Assembly: GCF_030034735.1 (NCBI RefSeq)
Contig: NZ_CP125370.1
Location: 124,001 to 188,000, forward strand
DNA: 64,000 bases
Source: Paenibacillus sp. RC334
Lineage (GTDB): Bacteria; Bacillota; Bacilli; Paenibacillales; Paenibacillaceae
Direction of reading: 5' to 3'
The notes under the pieces are model-generated. The model saw nothing but the letters and a program-made list of their open reading frames with translations, was not told where the DNA came from and did not search any database. Shown here in pieces: positions 32,399 through 41,292 of this stretch (position 1 is its first letter; each line of letters starts with the position of its first letter). A program made the translations under genes and the position numbers.

Positions 32399-34366
32399 AT
32401 GAATTTTCCCTACAAACGCTTGAAAAAGCTGTACCAGCTCGTCAGTGGAAACGATCAGGGCTGGTCTTGGACCACCAAAGCACTGTCTGAGCGGCTGGAG
32501 GTCACAGAGCGGACGATCCGCGATGATCTCAAAAAACTGGGCGGTATTCTGAATGAATATGGAGCACGTCTGGAATCCAAGAGGGGCAGCGGCTATACAA
32601 TCATGGTCGTTGATCCCGAAAGATACCGTTTTTTCGCTGAGGAAGGTCAGGAAGAAACGGAGGTAAGCGGGCGGTTACCGGGAGCACCGGAAGAACGCAT
32701 AAGGTATGAGCTGTTCAAGCTGCTGAATACGGGAGAATACGTGAAGATGGAAGACCTCGCCGACGAGCTGTATATTAGCCGGGCGACCATGAATAATGAT
32801 TTTAAAATCATTCGGCGGATTCTGGATGATTATGCTCTCACCCTGCGCACTAAGCCGGGATATGGCGTGAAGGTGGTTGGGGAAGAGAAAAGTATCCGTT
32901 ACTGTCTCGCTGAGTATGCCGATGTACGCGATGAAGAAGGACAACGCAGCGGTATGCCTTTGGAACAGCAACAGCTGTTTCAGGGGCTGGATTTACCGCG
33001 AATCCGTGCAATTATTTTGAATCATCTGCGGCCCAACGGCATCAAGATAGCGGATTTGGCACTGAAGGATCTGATCACTCATCTGGCGGTTATGGTACTG
33101 CGAGTGAAGGAAGGGCATGGATTGGAGCGCTTTGAAAAGGTGGCAGGCGGTCAGCGGGATATTGAACTGGCTACTACCATTCTGAGTGAGATGGAAGAGG
33201 CTTTTGGCATCACCTGTCCTTTAGGGGAGCTGGATTATGTCCTGCTGCATATCGTCAGCAAAAAGATGGCCGAAACCGAGTGGGAGCGTCTCCAGTCTGA
33301 CCGTCTCTTTCTGGCTGTGCGCGAGATGCTGACATTTGTCTACGAGCGCTTCACCTATGATTTGCGTGACGATGAACGGCTGTCCCGGGATTTGTTTGTG
33401 CATCTGAAACCGATGCTGACCCGGCTGGAGCATGGCATGAACATGCGTAATCCGTTGCTTGGGCATATCCGCAAGTATTACCCGCTCGCCTATGAAATCA
33501 CGGTCGGTGCAGTAAAAGAACTGCAAAAAGCATTTCCGTATGACATCAACGATAACGAAATCGGTTATTTGGCGCTTCATATCGGAGCCGCCTTGGAACG
33601 CAAATACAATATCCCACATCGGCGTCGTAAAACTGTGTTGCTGGTGTGCGGCTCCGGCTACGGAACCGCCCGGATTTTGGAATCCAGGTTGCGTTCGCTG
33701 TTCGCTGAGCTGGATGTATCCCGAGTGGTTTCACTTCGGGAATACGAGGAAATGCTCACTGTGGACGAGGACCTAATTGTATCCACGATCCACTTACAGC
33801 AGCGTAAGGATAAACCATCGGCGGTAATTAGTCCGATTCCTTCGGAACGGGATATGGAGACGATCACACGGATGGTGCGTGCCAGCGATGAGGAGCAGGA
33901 AATTTCGCTGCTGCGGTATTTTGACCGGAACTTGTTTATGACCCGATCCGATCGGCCGAATAAAGATGCTCTGATTGAAGAAATGAGCGGTATTTTGAGG
34001 CAAAAAGGAGTTGTGACTGACAAGTTCCTGCCAGCAGTCATGGAGAGAGAGAAGCTGGGATCTACGGCTCTGGATCGAGGTATGGCGATTCCCCATCCTT
34101 TGGAGCTTAGCTCTAACCGGACGGTCGTAAGCGTGTGTCTGCTGGAAAAGCCGATTCAATGGGATGCCAACCATGAGGTCCATGTTGTATTCCTGCTTTC
34201 GATCTGTAAAGAGGATTACGAGCAGGCGATGGGGATTTACGATCTGTTCGTAGAACTGATCCGTCAGGAAGAAACGCTAGAACGATTAAAGCATTGCCAT
34301 TCCTTTGATGCCTTTATGCTAATAGCCCGTCAGGTGCTTGCAGTCAAGAGCAATGATTTTCATTGA
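32399..34366 (+). CDS. PRD-domain transcriptional regulator with EIIB and EIIA modules
   Basis: 655 residues in the MtlR/LicR layout: DeoR-like HTH (1-60, 'WTTKALSERLEVTERTIRDDLKKLGGIL'), Mga-type HTH (about 95-165, 'VKMEDLADELYISRATMNNDFKIIRRIL'), two PRDs (about 195-405, with regulatory His in 'DLITHLAV', 'DYVLLHIVSK' and 'IGYLALHIGAAL'), an EIIB-like module ('TVLLVCGSGYGTARILESRL') and a C-terminal EIIA-Fru module with 'MAIPHPLELSSN'. Such proteins activate their own PTS operon and are tuned by HPr- and EII-dependent phosphorylation. AAAGGAGGT precedes ATG 32399. Last gene of the PTS-GH38 operon, so the target is probably the promoter near 27380. Confidence 0.92.
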   Translation: MNFPYKRLKKLYQLVSGNDQGWSWTTKALSERLEVTERTIRDDLKKLGGILNEYGARLESKRGSGYTIMVVDPERYRFFAEEGQEETEVSGRLPGAPEERIRYELFKLLNTGEYVKMEDLADELYISRATMNNDFKIIRRILDDYALTLRTKPGYGVKVVGEEKSIRYCLAEYADVRDEEGQRSGMPLEQQQLFQGLDLPRIRAIILNHLRPNGIKIADLALKDLITHLAVMVLRVKEGHGLERFEKVAGGQRDIELATTILSEMEEAFGITCPLGELDYVLLHIVSKKMAETEWERLQSDRLFLAVREMLTFVYERFTYDLRDDERLSRDLFVHLKPMLTRLEHGMNMRNPLLGHIRKYYPLAYEITVGAVKELQKAFPYDINDNEIGYLALHIGAALERKYNIPHRRRKTVLLVCGSGYGTARILESRLRSLFAELDVSRVVSLREYEEMLTVDEDLIVSTIHLQQRKDKPSAVISPIPSERDMETITRMVRASDEEQEISLLRYFDRNLFMTRSDRPNKDALIEEMSGILRQKGVVTDKFLPAVMEREKLGSTALDRGMAIPHPLELSSNRTVVSVCLLEKPIQWDANHEVHVVFLLSICKEDYEQAMGIYDLFVELIRQEETLERLKHCHSFDAFMLIARQVLAVKSNDFH

Positions 34367-34397
34367 GGGCTGACCAGCCTATATTGCCAATATATCC

Positions 34398-34438
34398 AGC
34401 AGAAAAGGGACTCTTTAGGGTCTCTTTTCTGCTTTTTT
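34398..34438 (+). terminator. Terminator of the PTS-GH38-regulator operon
   Basis: AGCAGAAAAGGGAC (34398-34411) pairs with GTCTCTTTTCTGCT (34420-34433), then six T. Confidence 0.88.
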
Positions 34439-34737
34439 AATGAACATTAGATGAGTGGGATTGGCGAATATTACCCAGCATTCTTAATAAACTTAATTTG
34501 AAGAATTTTTTTGATATTTGATCGGCTACCGATTAATACACCACAAAAACAAAAGTGGTCAACCAGTAAAAACTGGCTGACCTCATAATATGATTGAGAA
34601 CACCATCCAAAGCCATCGTCTCCGAAGCTACGGTTATGGTCTATTTGCGTGAATCCATTTTTCTCCTGTTCGCTCGCAATCCTCAACTATCCATAACGAA
34701 AATAATCCAATCCAAGCAGGAAATGTCTGTTTTCAAT
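34439..34737. other. Gene-free stretch between convergent units
   Basis: Holds the terminator of the ricin-lectin gene (34542-34583). Short open frames on both strands here show neither ribosome sites nor recognisable protein motifs. Confidence 0.5.
34542..34583 (-). terminator. Terminator downstream of the ricin-lectin gene
   Basis: On the minus strand GGTCAgCCAG (34583-34574) pairs with CTGGtTGACC (34567-34558) and is followed by ACTTTTGTTTTTG. Confidence 0.65.
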
Positions 34738-35748
34738 CTACATACCATCTTTTTTCATAGCATATACAATTCTGCAATGGTTTATATAATCTGCATCTGA
34801 TTTAACTTCACTAGCTTGATTGAGACCGTATGGCCAAAAATGATTTCTGTCTCCATGTATTTCGTCAGTATTCTTCCCTGTAATCGATCTTAGCTCGGCA
34901 GTTGCATTGGCGCCTTGCCAAATTCTAGTCGACATTAACGAAGCATAAACGCTGTTCTGTCCCACTCCCATTGTGTGACCCGTTTCATGCATAGCTGTGG
35001 CGGGAACCATAAACCCTCTGTTCGTGCCAAAGCTAATTGTGCCGTTGAAGCTTCCTTCAGCTGTAGGTACTCCTGGTCTATAGTATATAGTAAGATGCTT
35101 AGAAAAATCAGTGAAATTATTATAGTATTTTACTGTAGTATCCATAGCTCGGGTGATTCTTTCGTATGCATCCAATTGATCGGCTGTAGGGTTAGCTGAC
35201 TTCACGAGGGTGTATGTTACATTCCCTTTAATCTCTCGCGCGATGTACCACTGTTGGTTAGAGGCATTGGTATCGTTATACGCTATGATTTTAGCACCAT
35301 CGGCAGTACTATTTTGAAGTACATCCAAGACCTTGCCGCTATCACGGTTGACTATTTTGAAATAACCTCCAACAGCATTAACTAAACCCCAATTCTGGCT
35401 ATTGCTTCCTGAATCATCTGCCAGTATAATTCCATCAGCAGATACATCCATAACCTTGTTGCTGCTACTGTTAACAATTTTATAATACCCATCGCTTACA
35501 GCAACAAAATTCCACTTTTCGCTTGTTACCTTATTAAGGCCCATTTGTACAACAGTTGAACTAGTTGATGGATCAAGAAGCTTTCCGCTCGTTCGGCCTA
35601 CAATCCTATAATTTACACCTTCTACAACAGCACTGCCTTGCACTTCATTATCAGCAGCGGAGACAACAGATGCCAGACTGGAAAGAGAGCCTAATAAAGC
35701 AAACACACCTAAAAGAACGATAAACCTCTTAAAATTTTTTAGTTTCAA
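34738..35748 (-). CDS. Secreted ricin-type lectin with zinc-metalloprotease-like C-terminus
   Basis: 336 residues. Signal peptide 1-31 (KRFIVLLGVFALLGSLSSLASVVSA). Beta-trefoil ricin-type lectin domain about 43-170, with three repeats each ending in Q/K-x-W ('SEKWNF', 'SQNWGL', 'NQQWYI') and 'SGK(L/V)LD' sugar-site motifs. C-terminal domain about 178-336 contains H254-E255-T-G-H258 in 'ATAMHETGHTMGVGQ', a metzincin-like HExxH, and a conserved-looking 'HFWPYGLNQASEVKSDADYINHCRIVYAMKKD' tail. It is probably an extracellular enzyme or toxin-like protein directed to a glycan; actual proteolysis is not certain. Single gene with a terminator. A poor ribosome site (GAGGAG, about 6 nt before the start) is present. 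Confidence 0.82.
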   Translation of the reverse strand: MKLKNFKRFIVLLGVFALLGSLSSLASVVSAADNEVQGSAVVEGVNYRIVGRTSGKLLDPSTSSTVVQMGLNKVTSEKWNFVAVSDGYYKIVNSSSNKVMDVSADGIILADDSGSNSQNWGLVNAVGGYFKIVNRDSGKVLDVLQNSTADGAKIIAYNDTNASNQQWYIAREIKGNVTYTLVKSANPTADQLDAYERITRAMDTTVKYYNNFTDFSKHLTIYYRPGVPTAEGSFNGTISFGTNRGFMVPATAMHETGHTMGVGQNSVYASLMSTRIWQGANATAELRSITGKNTDEIHGDRNHFWPYGLNQASEVKSDADYINHCRIVYAMKKDGM

Positions 35749-36284
35749 TATAAACTCCTCCTCATAATGATTTCACATACTGTTTTTATGGTGGATGCAC
35801 AAAATTTATGGAACAATTTGTAAAGTGGTGAAAATTGTATTCTACTTTGGTTCTCTTGAGCCTCCTTAAGGAAACTGGTGAGTTTTACATCATTAATCCA
35901 AATATTTTTGGTTCAACAAGTTTTTCATATTTCGCCCTCCTTTTGTTAATGGTCGATTCATTTTTCTTGCCTTCTGTTTTTAGATTAAGATCGATTTTTG
36001 ATATATTTAGGAAGCTCTGATATATTATCGGAAGAAATTTGTCGAAAATTAATAGACTTTGTCAAAATAGTATTTCGTATGATCAAATAGCATTTAATTA
36101 TTCCTACCTTGTTTGGAACCGCTGAAAATGCTGTGTATGTAACTACATTGAAAAGGGGCGAGCGAGATGCCTTTTTCGCCATATGAGGGAATTCCTAATC
36201 AGGGAATGCTTTAAATCTTGATTTCAGGAAGACGTATGTCAATCTTGCGACTAGCTAATAGATAGGCGGTCATATTTGAACTTT
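35749..36284. other. Gene-free AT-rich stretch upstream of the lectin gene
   Basis: Over 500 bp without a convincing gene. It should hold the lectin promoter near 35760-35830. A 15-codon frame at 36167-36214 (MPFSPYEGIPNQGML) follows AAGGGGCGAG and could be a scrap or a tiny peptide; I do not recognise it. Other open frames here lack ribosome sites. Confidence 0.4.
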
Positions 36285-36328
36285 AAAAGCCCTTCCAGCT
36301 TCTTATAAAGGAAGCAACGGAAGGGCTT
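36285..36328 (-). terminator. Terminator of the ABC-lacZ operon
   Basis: On the minus strand AAGCCCTTCC (36328-36319) pairs with GGAAGGGCTT (36294-36285 region), followed by TTAAAG; the stem is 10 bp with a long loop that has an inner GAAGC/GCTTC pairing. Confidence 0.75.
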
Positions 36329-36368
36329 AGCTTTTGTTTAATAATACTTATCTATGCGGTGAACTTAT

Positions 36369-39300
36369 TTATACCCTTTGCACGGTAAACTCAAATTCCA
36401 ACTTCTGATCGGCTGCAATTTGGTATTCCTCGTGTACGGGAGCGCCCCAGCTATCGTCGCCGCCGACACCCATTTGCTTGCCAGCCACCGTGACGACAGT
36501 GTAGTAGACGTTGGGCAGCTCATACTGATGGTATGCACTTTCCAGCTCAAACGCTGTGTATGGTGAAATGTTGCATTCCACAGGCGCGGTTGCAGGTGCA
36601 GTAATGCGAATACCTCGCTGAGAATCGTCGGTAATATCGACACGACGTACGCCTGTACGGTTACCGGATTCCTGTGGCACGGCATAACCGGATACGTTGT
36701 CCGCTGCTTCGTTGTGGAATACGCCGAGTCTTGCTCCGAAGGCCCGGTCGATATAGTTTTCCTCTGGTCCCATGGCGTACCAGTCCAAATGGCGGTAGTC
36801 TGCTGGAACCTTGAAAGAAAGAGCAAAGATCGGCAGGTTAGGCAACCCGGATACGCCTTCATAAGTGGATTTCACTTTCAGGCTGCCATCGGCAAAGACG
36901 GTATATGTCACTGCTACCTGTACGTCTGCATGAATGCTTAGTGTATAACGGAACGTAACCGTTACGTGATCAGTTTGCTCCTCCGTGACTTCAATCCCCA
37001 CGCATCTGCGTGTTAGACTCGCAGCAAACCAACCGCCCGCTTCAAACCCAAGCGCTACACCTCTGTCATTGTCCGTGGTTGCACGCCAGAACAATGGGGC
37101 AGGAGGAATGGCGATCATCTCGCGTCCAGCGTAGCGCAGCGAAGTCAGGCTGCCTGCTCCTTTGGAGAACATGATACTAAAATCTGCACCGTGAACGCCG
37201 ATGTTTACATCGCCATGCACGACTCGAATGCTGCCAGCAGGAACAGTCTGTGGACGTGTATCTTCCACGATGAAAATATGCTGTCCAAAGGCTACTTCAT
37301 ATCCAGCCTCCGCCCAGAGCGCAGCTTCTTTCAAGACCAGAGACGTGTGAATAATATATTCACCAGGCGCGTCTACTCCGACCGTATTTACCAGCGTCAA
37401 CGGAATATGAGCTTCTGTTTGTGCCGCTACATCCACATGAATCACGTTCCGTGCGATTTCGTGGCCTTCATGAAGCAGGCTGTATACCAGCTCGTAGTCA
37501 TCCGTTCCCTCGAACAGATTTTCATTGCGAATCGTCACACCGCCCCGATCCGGGGTCAGCTTCAGATTTTGGTACAGGAATTTGACCTCCTGCATCTTCG
37601 GTGAAACCTTCCGGTCAGCATAGACAATTCCGTCCGTACAGAATCCATAGTCTGTGGCCCGGTCGTCAAAGTCGCCGCCGATAGCGAGGTACTCGCGTCC
37701 ATAGCGATCTTTTTTCATGACCGCCTGATCAATGTAATCCCAAATAAAGCCGCCCTGATAGAGCTCGTATTTGTTCTCCAGCTCTGTATACTTGTGCATA
37801 CCGCCTACGGAATTACCCATCGCATGCATGTATTCGCAACTGATATACGGCTTTTGCGGATTGTCGTTCAAATACTGCTCGATATCTGCGGGCTTGGCGT
37901 ACATCCGGCTCTCCATATCGCTGGCATCATCGTACGTGCGGTTGTGGAATACACCTTCGTAATGTACCAGACGGCTCGGGTCGGTGGCTCGGAAATAGTT
38001 GGCTACATTCCGCAGCACTTCACCCGCATAGGACTCATTACCGCAGGACCAGATCAGGATGGACGCATGGTTTTTGTCTCGTTCCAGCATGGAAATGGCG
38101 CGGTCCATAACGATATCCTGCCACTCAGGCAGATTGCCGGGAATGTTCCACGAAGGCTCGACTGCGCCAAGCTTTTGCCAGGAGCCGTGTGTTTCCAGGT
38201 TCATTTCGTCGATCACATACACCCCGTACTCATCACACAGCTCATACCACAGGGTCTGATTCGGATAGTGAGAGGTGCGAACCGCGTTCATATTGTTTTG
38301 CTTGAGCGTACGAATATCCCATAGCATATCTTCACGAGAAATCGCACGTCCAGTGCGGGCGTTGAATTCATGGCGGTTCACGCCTTTGAAGACGATCCGC
38401 TTGCCGTTCAGATGCATCACCTTGTTGATCAGCTCAAACTTGCGGAAGCCAATCTTCTGCGCAATGACCTCCACCAGTGTCCCGTCCGGCTCGTGAATTT
38501 GGATGAACAACGTGTACAGGTAAGGCTTTTCGGCGCTCCAGCGCTGGACTTGATCCAGTGTTGCCGACAGCGAAGCCTTGCCATCTGTAAAATCCGCCTT
38601 CAAAGAAGCTACAATCTGGCCCGCAGCATCTTTGACATCGACGGCTGCATAGGCTGCTACTGCTTTTTCCAAGGTTAGCTCAAGCCCCAGAAGACCCTGT
38701 GTGTACGAGGCGTCCAGATCGGCCTTGGCATGCAGGTCACGTACGTGAACAGATGGGATGGTGTACAGATATACGTCTCTGAAGATACCGGAAAAACGCC
38801 AGAAGTCCTGATCCTCCAGCCATGCCCCTGTACTTCTCTGATATACCTCAACCGCCAGTTTGTTTTCGCCTGCTTGCAGGAACGGTGTCAATTCAAAATC
38901 GGACGGTGTAAAGCTGTCCTCACTGTACCCGACAAATTGCCCATTCAACCACACATAGAAAGCCGACTCGACGCCCTGAAAAGAAATGAACACAGGCTGA
39001 CCGTCAGAAGCTATATTTTCTGGCAAAACAAAGCTTTTGATATAGCTCCCGACCGGGTTGTGATCTTCCGGAATATGTGGTGGGCGAACGTCCGAATGTC
39101 CGTCCCACGGATACATCGTATTCACGTACTGCATTTGACCGAAGCCTTGCGTCTGAATATGACCCGGTACCTGAATGTCGCTCCAGCCACCGTATTCAAA
39201 ATCAGGGGCATGGAACTCAACCGGACGGCTGGATGGATTCGTAGCATAGTTGAACTTCCAGCTACCGTTCAGACTATGACGCCAAGCCATATCGGCATGA

Positions 39301-39416
39301 CGCTCCGCTTCCTGAAGTGTAGCGTAATATTTATGATCGGAATAGGCAGGCAGCCGATGTACTGCAAACTTGGTTACGTCGGTTAGCCAATCCAGGCTGG
39401 GGGTGTGGATGGTCAA
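36369..39416 (-). CDS. lacZ: Beta-galactosidase, GH2 LacZ type
   Basis: About 1015 residues, close to E. coli LacZ (1023). Order: sugar-binding jelly roll ('NPVGSYIKSFVLPENI', 'GVESAFYVWLNGQFVGYSEDSFTPSDFELT'), Ig-like domain, TIM barrel ('GVNRHEFNARTGRAISREDMLWDIRTLKQNNMNAVRTSHYPN', 'DEMNLETHGSW'), then beta-gal small-chain supersandwich. Acid/base E461 in 'IWSCGNES' and nucleophile E528 in 'ISCEYMHAMGNS'. Cytoplasmic. A frame opens at GTG 39425, but that overlaps the ribosome site AAGGAG; TTG 39416 is spaced 8 nt after it and is preferred. Last gene of an ABC importer operon; likely splits lactose or galacto-oligosaccharides derived from plant galactan. Confidence 0.95.
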   Translation of the reverse strand: MTIHTPSLDWLTDVTKFAVHRLPAYSDHKYYATLQEAERHADMAWRHSLNGSWKFNYATNPSSRPVEFHAPDFEYGGWSDIQVPGHIQTQGFGQMQYVNTMYPWDGHSDVRPPHIPEDHNPVGSYIKSFVLPENIASDGQPVFISFQGVESAFYVWLNGQFVGYSEDSFTPSDFELTPFLQAGENKLAVEVYQRSTGAWLEDQDFWRFSGIFRDVYLYTIPSVHVRDLHAKADLDASYTQGLLGLELTLEKAVAAYAAVDVKDAAGQIVASLKADFTDGKASLSATLDQVQRWSAEKPYLYTLFIQIHEPDGTLVEVIAQKIGFRKFELINKVMHLNGKRIVFKGVNRHEFNARTGRAISREDMLWDIRTLKQNNMNAVRTSHYPNQTLWYELCDEYGVYVIDEMNLETHGSWQKLGAVEPSWNIPGNLPEWQDIVMDRAISMLERDKNHASILIWSCGNESYAGEVLRNVANYFRATDPSRLVHYEGVFHNRTYDDASDMESRMYAKPADIEQYLNDNPQKPYISCEYMHAMGNSVGGMHKYTELENKYELYQGGFIWDYIDQAVMKKDRYGREYLAIGGDFDDRATDYGFCTDGIVYADRKVSPKMQEVKFLYQNLKLTPDRGGVTIRNENLFEGTDDYELVYSLLHEGHEIARNVIHVDVAAQTEAHIPLTLVNTVGVDAPGEYIIHTSLVLKEAALWAEAGYEVAFGQHIFIVEDTRPQTVPAGSIRVVHGDVNIGVHGADFSIMFSKGAGSLTSLRYAGREMIAIPPAPLFWRATTDNDRGVALGFEAGGWFAASLTRRCVGIEVTEEQTDHVTVTFRYTLSIHADVQVAVTYTVFADGSLKVKSTYEGVSGLPNLPIFALSFKVPADYRHLDWYAMGPEENYIDRAFGARLGVFHNEAADNVSGYAVPQESGNRTGVRRVDITDDSQRGIRITAPATAPVECNISPYTAFELESAYHQYELPNVYYTVVTVAGKQMGVGGDDSWGAPVHEEYQIAADQKLEFEFTVQRV

Positions 39417-39472
39417 GGCGAACACTCCTTATTTTTAAAATGAAATGAAGGGATTTCACAACAGCGAATCCG

Positions 39473-40297
39473 TTATTTTACCGAGCCTACCATACCCGCT
39501 ACAAAATGCTTCTGCATCAGGAAAAATACCAGTGCAGTCGGCAACGTGGACAGGACGATAGCGATCATAATCACACCATAATCTGGTGCATAGCCGGAGC
39601 CGAGGTTCGAAATCAACAACGGAATCGTTTGATTTTCCGGCGTTTGCAACACGATCAGAGGCCAGAGATAGTTATTCCAACTCGACATGAACGTGATGAT
39701 AGCGGCAGCGGCATAGGTTGTTTTCATCGTAGGCATATACACCCGGAAGAACAGACCCAGCTCGGACAATCCGTCCATACGACCAGCTTCCAGCAAGTCC
39801 TTCGGAAACATCTTGGTGCTTTGACGGAAAAAGAAGATCAGAAACGCCGTAGTCACCGTCGGAATGACGACAGACGAAAGTGTATCAATACCGATCCAAG
39901 GCAGTGTATTGGAGATACTGCCGAACATCCGATAGAGCGGGATCATGATCGCCGCAAACGGAATCATCATAGACATCAGCAGGATATTGAAGACAATATC
40001 CTTGGCTTTACTTCTGTAAATTTCAAAGCCATAGCCTGCCAGAGAGGCAATCAGCATCGCCAGCAGTGTCGTGGAAATCGAGATTTTCGCCGAATTGCTC
40101 AGCGCAGTGACGATGTCCACCTTATCCATCAGATTGTGGATGTTATCCATCAGATGGGAGCCGGGCAGGAGTCTGCCCTTCGTAACATCGACCGACAGGT
40201 TCGTGGAGCTGGATAGCATCCACAGGAACGGGAAAATCGAAACGAACGACACAATGATCAGAAAGGCATACGTAAATATTCTTTTCGTTTTCATCAT
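39473..40297 (-). CDS. ABC sugar transporter permease (MalG type)
   Basis: 274 residues with six predicted helices and the CUT1 inner-membrane EAA loop 'LLEAGRMDGLSELGLFFRVYMPTMKTTYAAAAII' (about 185-218). Forms the channel with the MalF-type partner. Its first four bases overlap the upstream permease stop (ATGA-type coupling). No ATPase gene is in the operon; a shared MsmX-type ATPase elsewhere is usual for such Firmicutes importers. Confidence 0.93.
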   Translation of the reverse strand: MMKTKRIFTYAFLIIVSFVSIFPFLWMLSSSTNLSVDVTKGRLLPGSHLMDNIHNLMDKVDIVTALSNSAKISISTTLLAMLIASLAGYGFEIYRSKAKDIVFNILLMSMMIPFAAIMIPLYRMFGSISNTLPWIGIDTLSSVVIPTVTTAFLIFFFRQSTKMFPKDLLEAGRMDGLSELGLFFRVYMPTMKTTYAAAAIITFMSSWNNYLWPLIVLQTPENQTIPLLISNLGSGYAPDYGVIMIAIVLSTLPTALVFFLMQKHFVAGMVGSVK

Positions 40298-41196
40298 TTT
40301 TTCTCACCTGCCACTTTGAACTGGATGATCGACAAGATAATGATCATAATGACGATGGAGTAGGATACGGTCGCCGCATAACCAAAGTCGGATGAATACT
40401 TGAAGGACAGGTTGTAGATATATTGCGAAATAGAAGATGTCGCGTTCCCCGGTCCACCTTTGGTAATATTCATGATTTCATCAAAGAGCTGGAGTGTACC
40501 AATCGTCGATGTAATCGAGGTGAACAGGATAATCGGCTTAAGCAGTGGAACCGTAATGTTGAAAAACTGTCGAATAGGGGAAGCACCGTCAATACGGGCC
40601 GCTTCATAGATGGAGCTGTCAATATTCTGGAGACCGGACAAGTAAAAGATCATATTGTAGCCGGTCCAGCGCCATGTGATCGCAATAATAATCGTAACCT
40701 TGGCCCAGAAAGGGTCTGTAATCCATTGGATCGGCGTGCCAATCACATGTAGATTCAGCAATAAGGAGTTTACCAGACCGTCAGCCGAGAACAAATACTT
40801 GAACACAACGGAATAGGCTACCAGCGATGTAATACAAGGCAAGAAGATGGCTGTGCGGAAAAAGCCCTTGAATTTAAGATTTTTATCATTTAGCAATACC
40901 GAAATGAACAGAGCCAGAATCACCATCAATGGCACCTGGAAAATCAAATAGATAAACGTGTTCTTCACGGCGGTTATAAACATGCTATCTGTGAACAGAC
41001 GCTTGTAGTTATCAATGCCGTTGAAGGTCAGATTAGACCCCGTGCCTGTCTTGAAGGACAAGATAAGCGCCTGGATCATCGGGTAGAAATAAAAGGCTGC
41101 AATCATGATCACTGCGATGGATATGAACAACCATCCTGTCATACCTGCCTTGAAACGCGATGTCGTCATTTTGGGTGTGGCTGTCTTCATAACCAT
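40294..41196 (-). CDS. ABC sugar transporter permease (MalF type)
   Basis: About 300 residues, six helices, EAA loop 'IYEAARIDGASPIRQFFNITVPLLKPIILFTSI' (about 205-240). 'GWLFISIAVIMIAAFYFYPMIQALILSF' is the first helix. Start could be GTG 41196 or ATG 41190; both lie near GGGAGTTGAT. Partner of the MalG-type permease and of the solute-binding lipoprotein upstream. Confidence 0.93.
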   Translation of the reverse strand: MVMKTATPKMTTSRFKAGMTGWLFISIAVIMIAAFYFYPMIQALILSFKTGTGSNLTFNGIDNYKRLFTDSMFITAVKNTFIYLIFQVPLMVILALFISVLLNDKNLKFKGFFRTAIFLPCITSLVAYSVVFKYLFSADGLVNSLLLNLHVIGTPIQWITDPFWAKVTIIIAITWRWTGYNMIFYLSGLQNIDSSIYEAARIDGASPIRQFFNITVPLLKPIILFTSITSTIGTLQLFDEIMNITKGGPGNATSSISQYIYNLSFKYSSDFGYAATVSYSIVIMIIILSIIQFKVAGEKK

Positions 41197-41217
41197 ATCA
41201 ACTCCCTATGCAGCATT

Positions 41218-41246
41218 AAAACCTTGAACTCGCAAGCCCAAGGTTT
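41218..41246 (-). promoter_or_regulatory. Intercistronic hairpin between binding protein and permeases
   Basis: AAAACCTTG .. CAAGGTTT stem (41246-41238 / 41225-41218 on the minus strand). Hairpins here commonly protect the binding-protein mRNA or partly stop transcription, giving more binding protein than permease. Confidence 0.55.
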
Positions 41247-41292
41247 TAAGTGCTTATCGTTTTATTGTTTAGCCTTGGCTAGATGGACTGTC

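Noticed and set aside
34471..34686. 71-codon minus-strand frame downstream of the lectin gene
   Set aside because: It runs through the lectin terminator hairpin and has no start signal.
35835..36182. 61- and 65-codon frames on both strands in the gene-free stretch
   Set aside because: AT-rich chance frames without ribosome sites or motifs.
38730..39386. 218-codon plus-strand frame inside lacZ
   Set aside because: Antisense to conserved LacZ sequence and without protein-like motifs.
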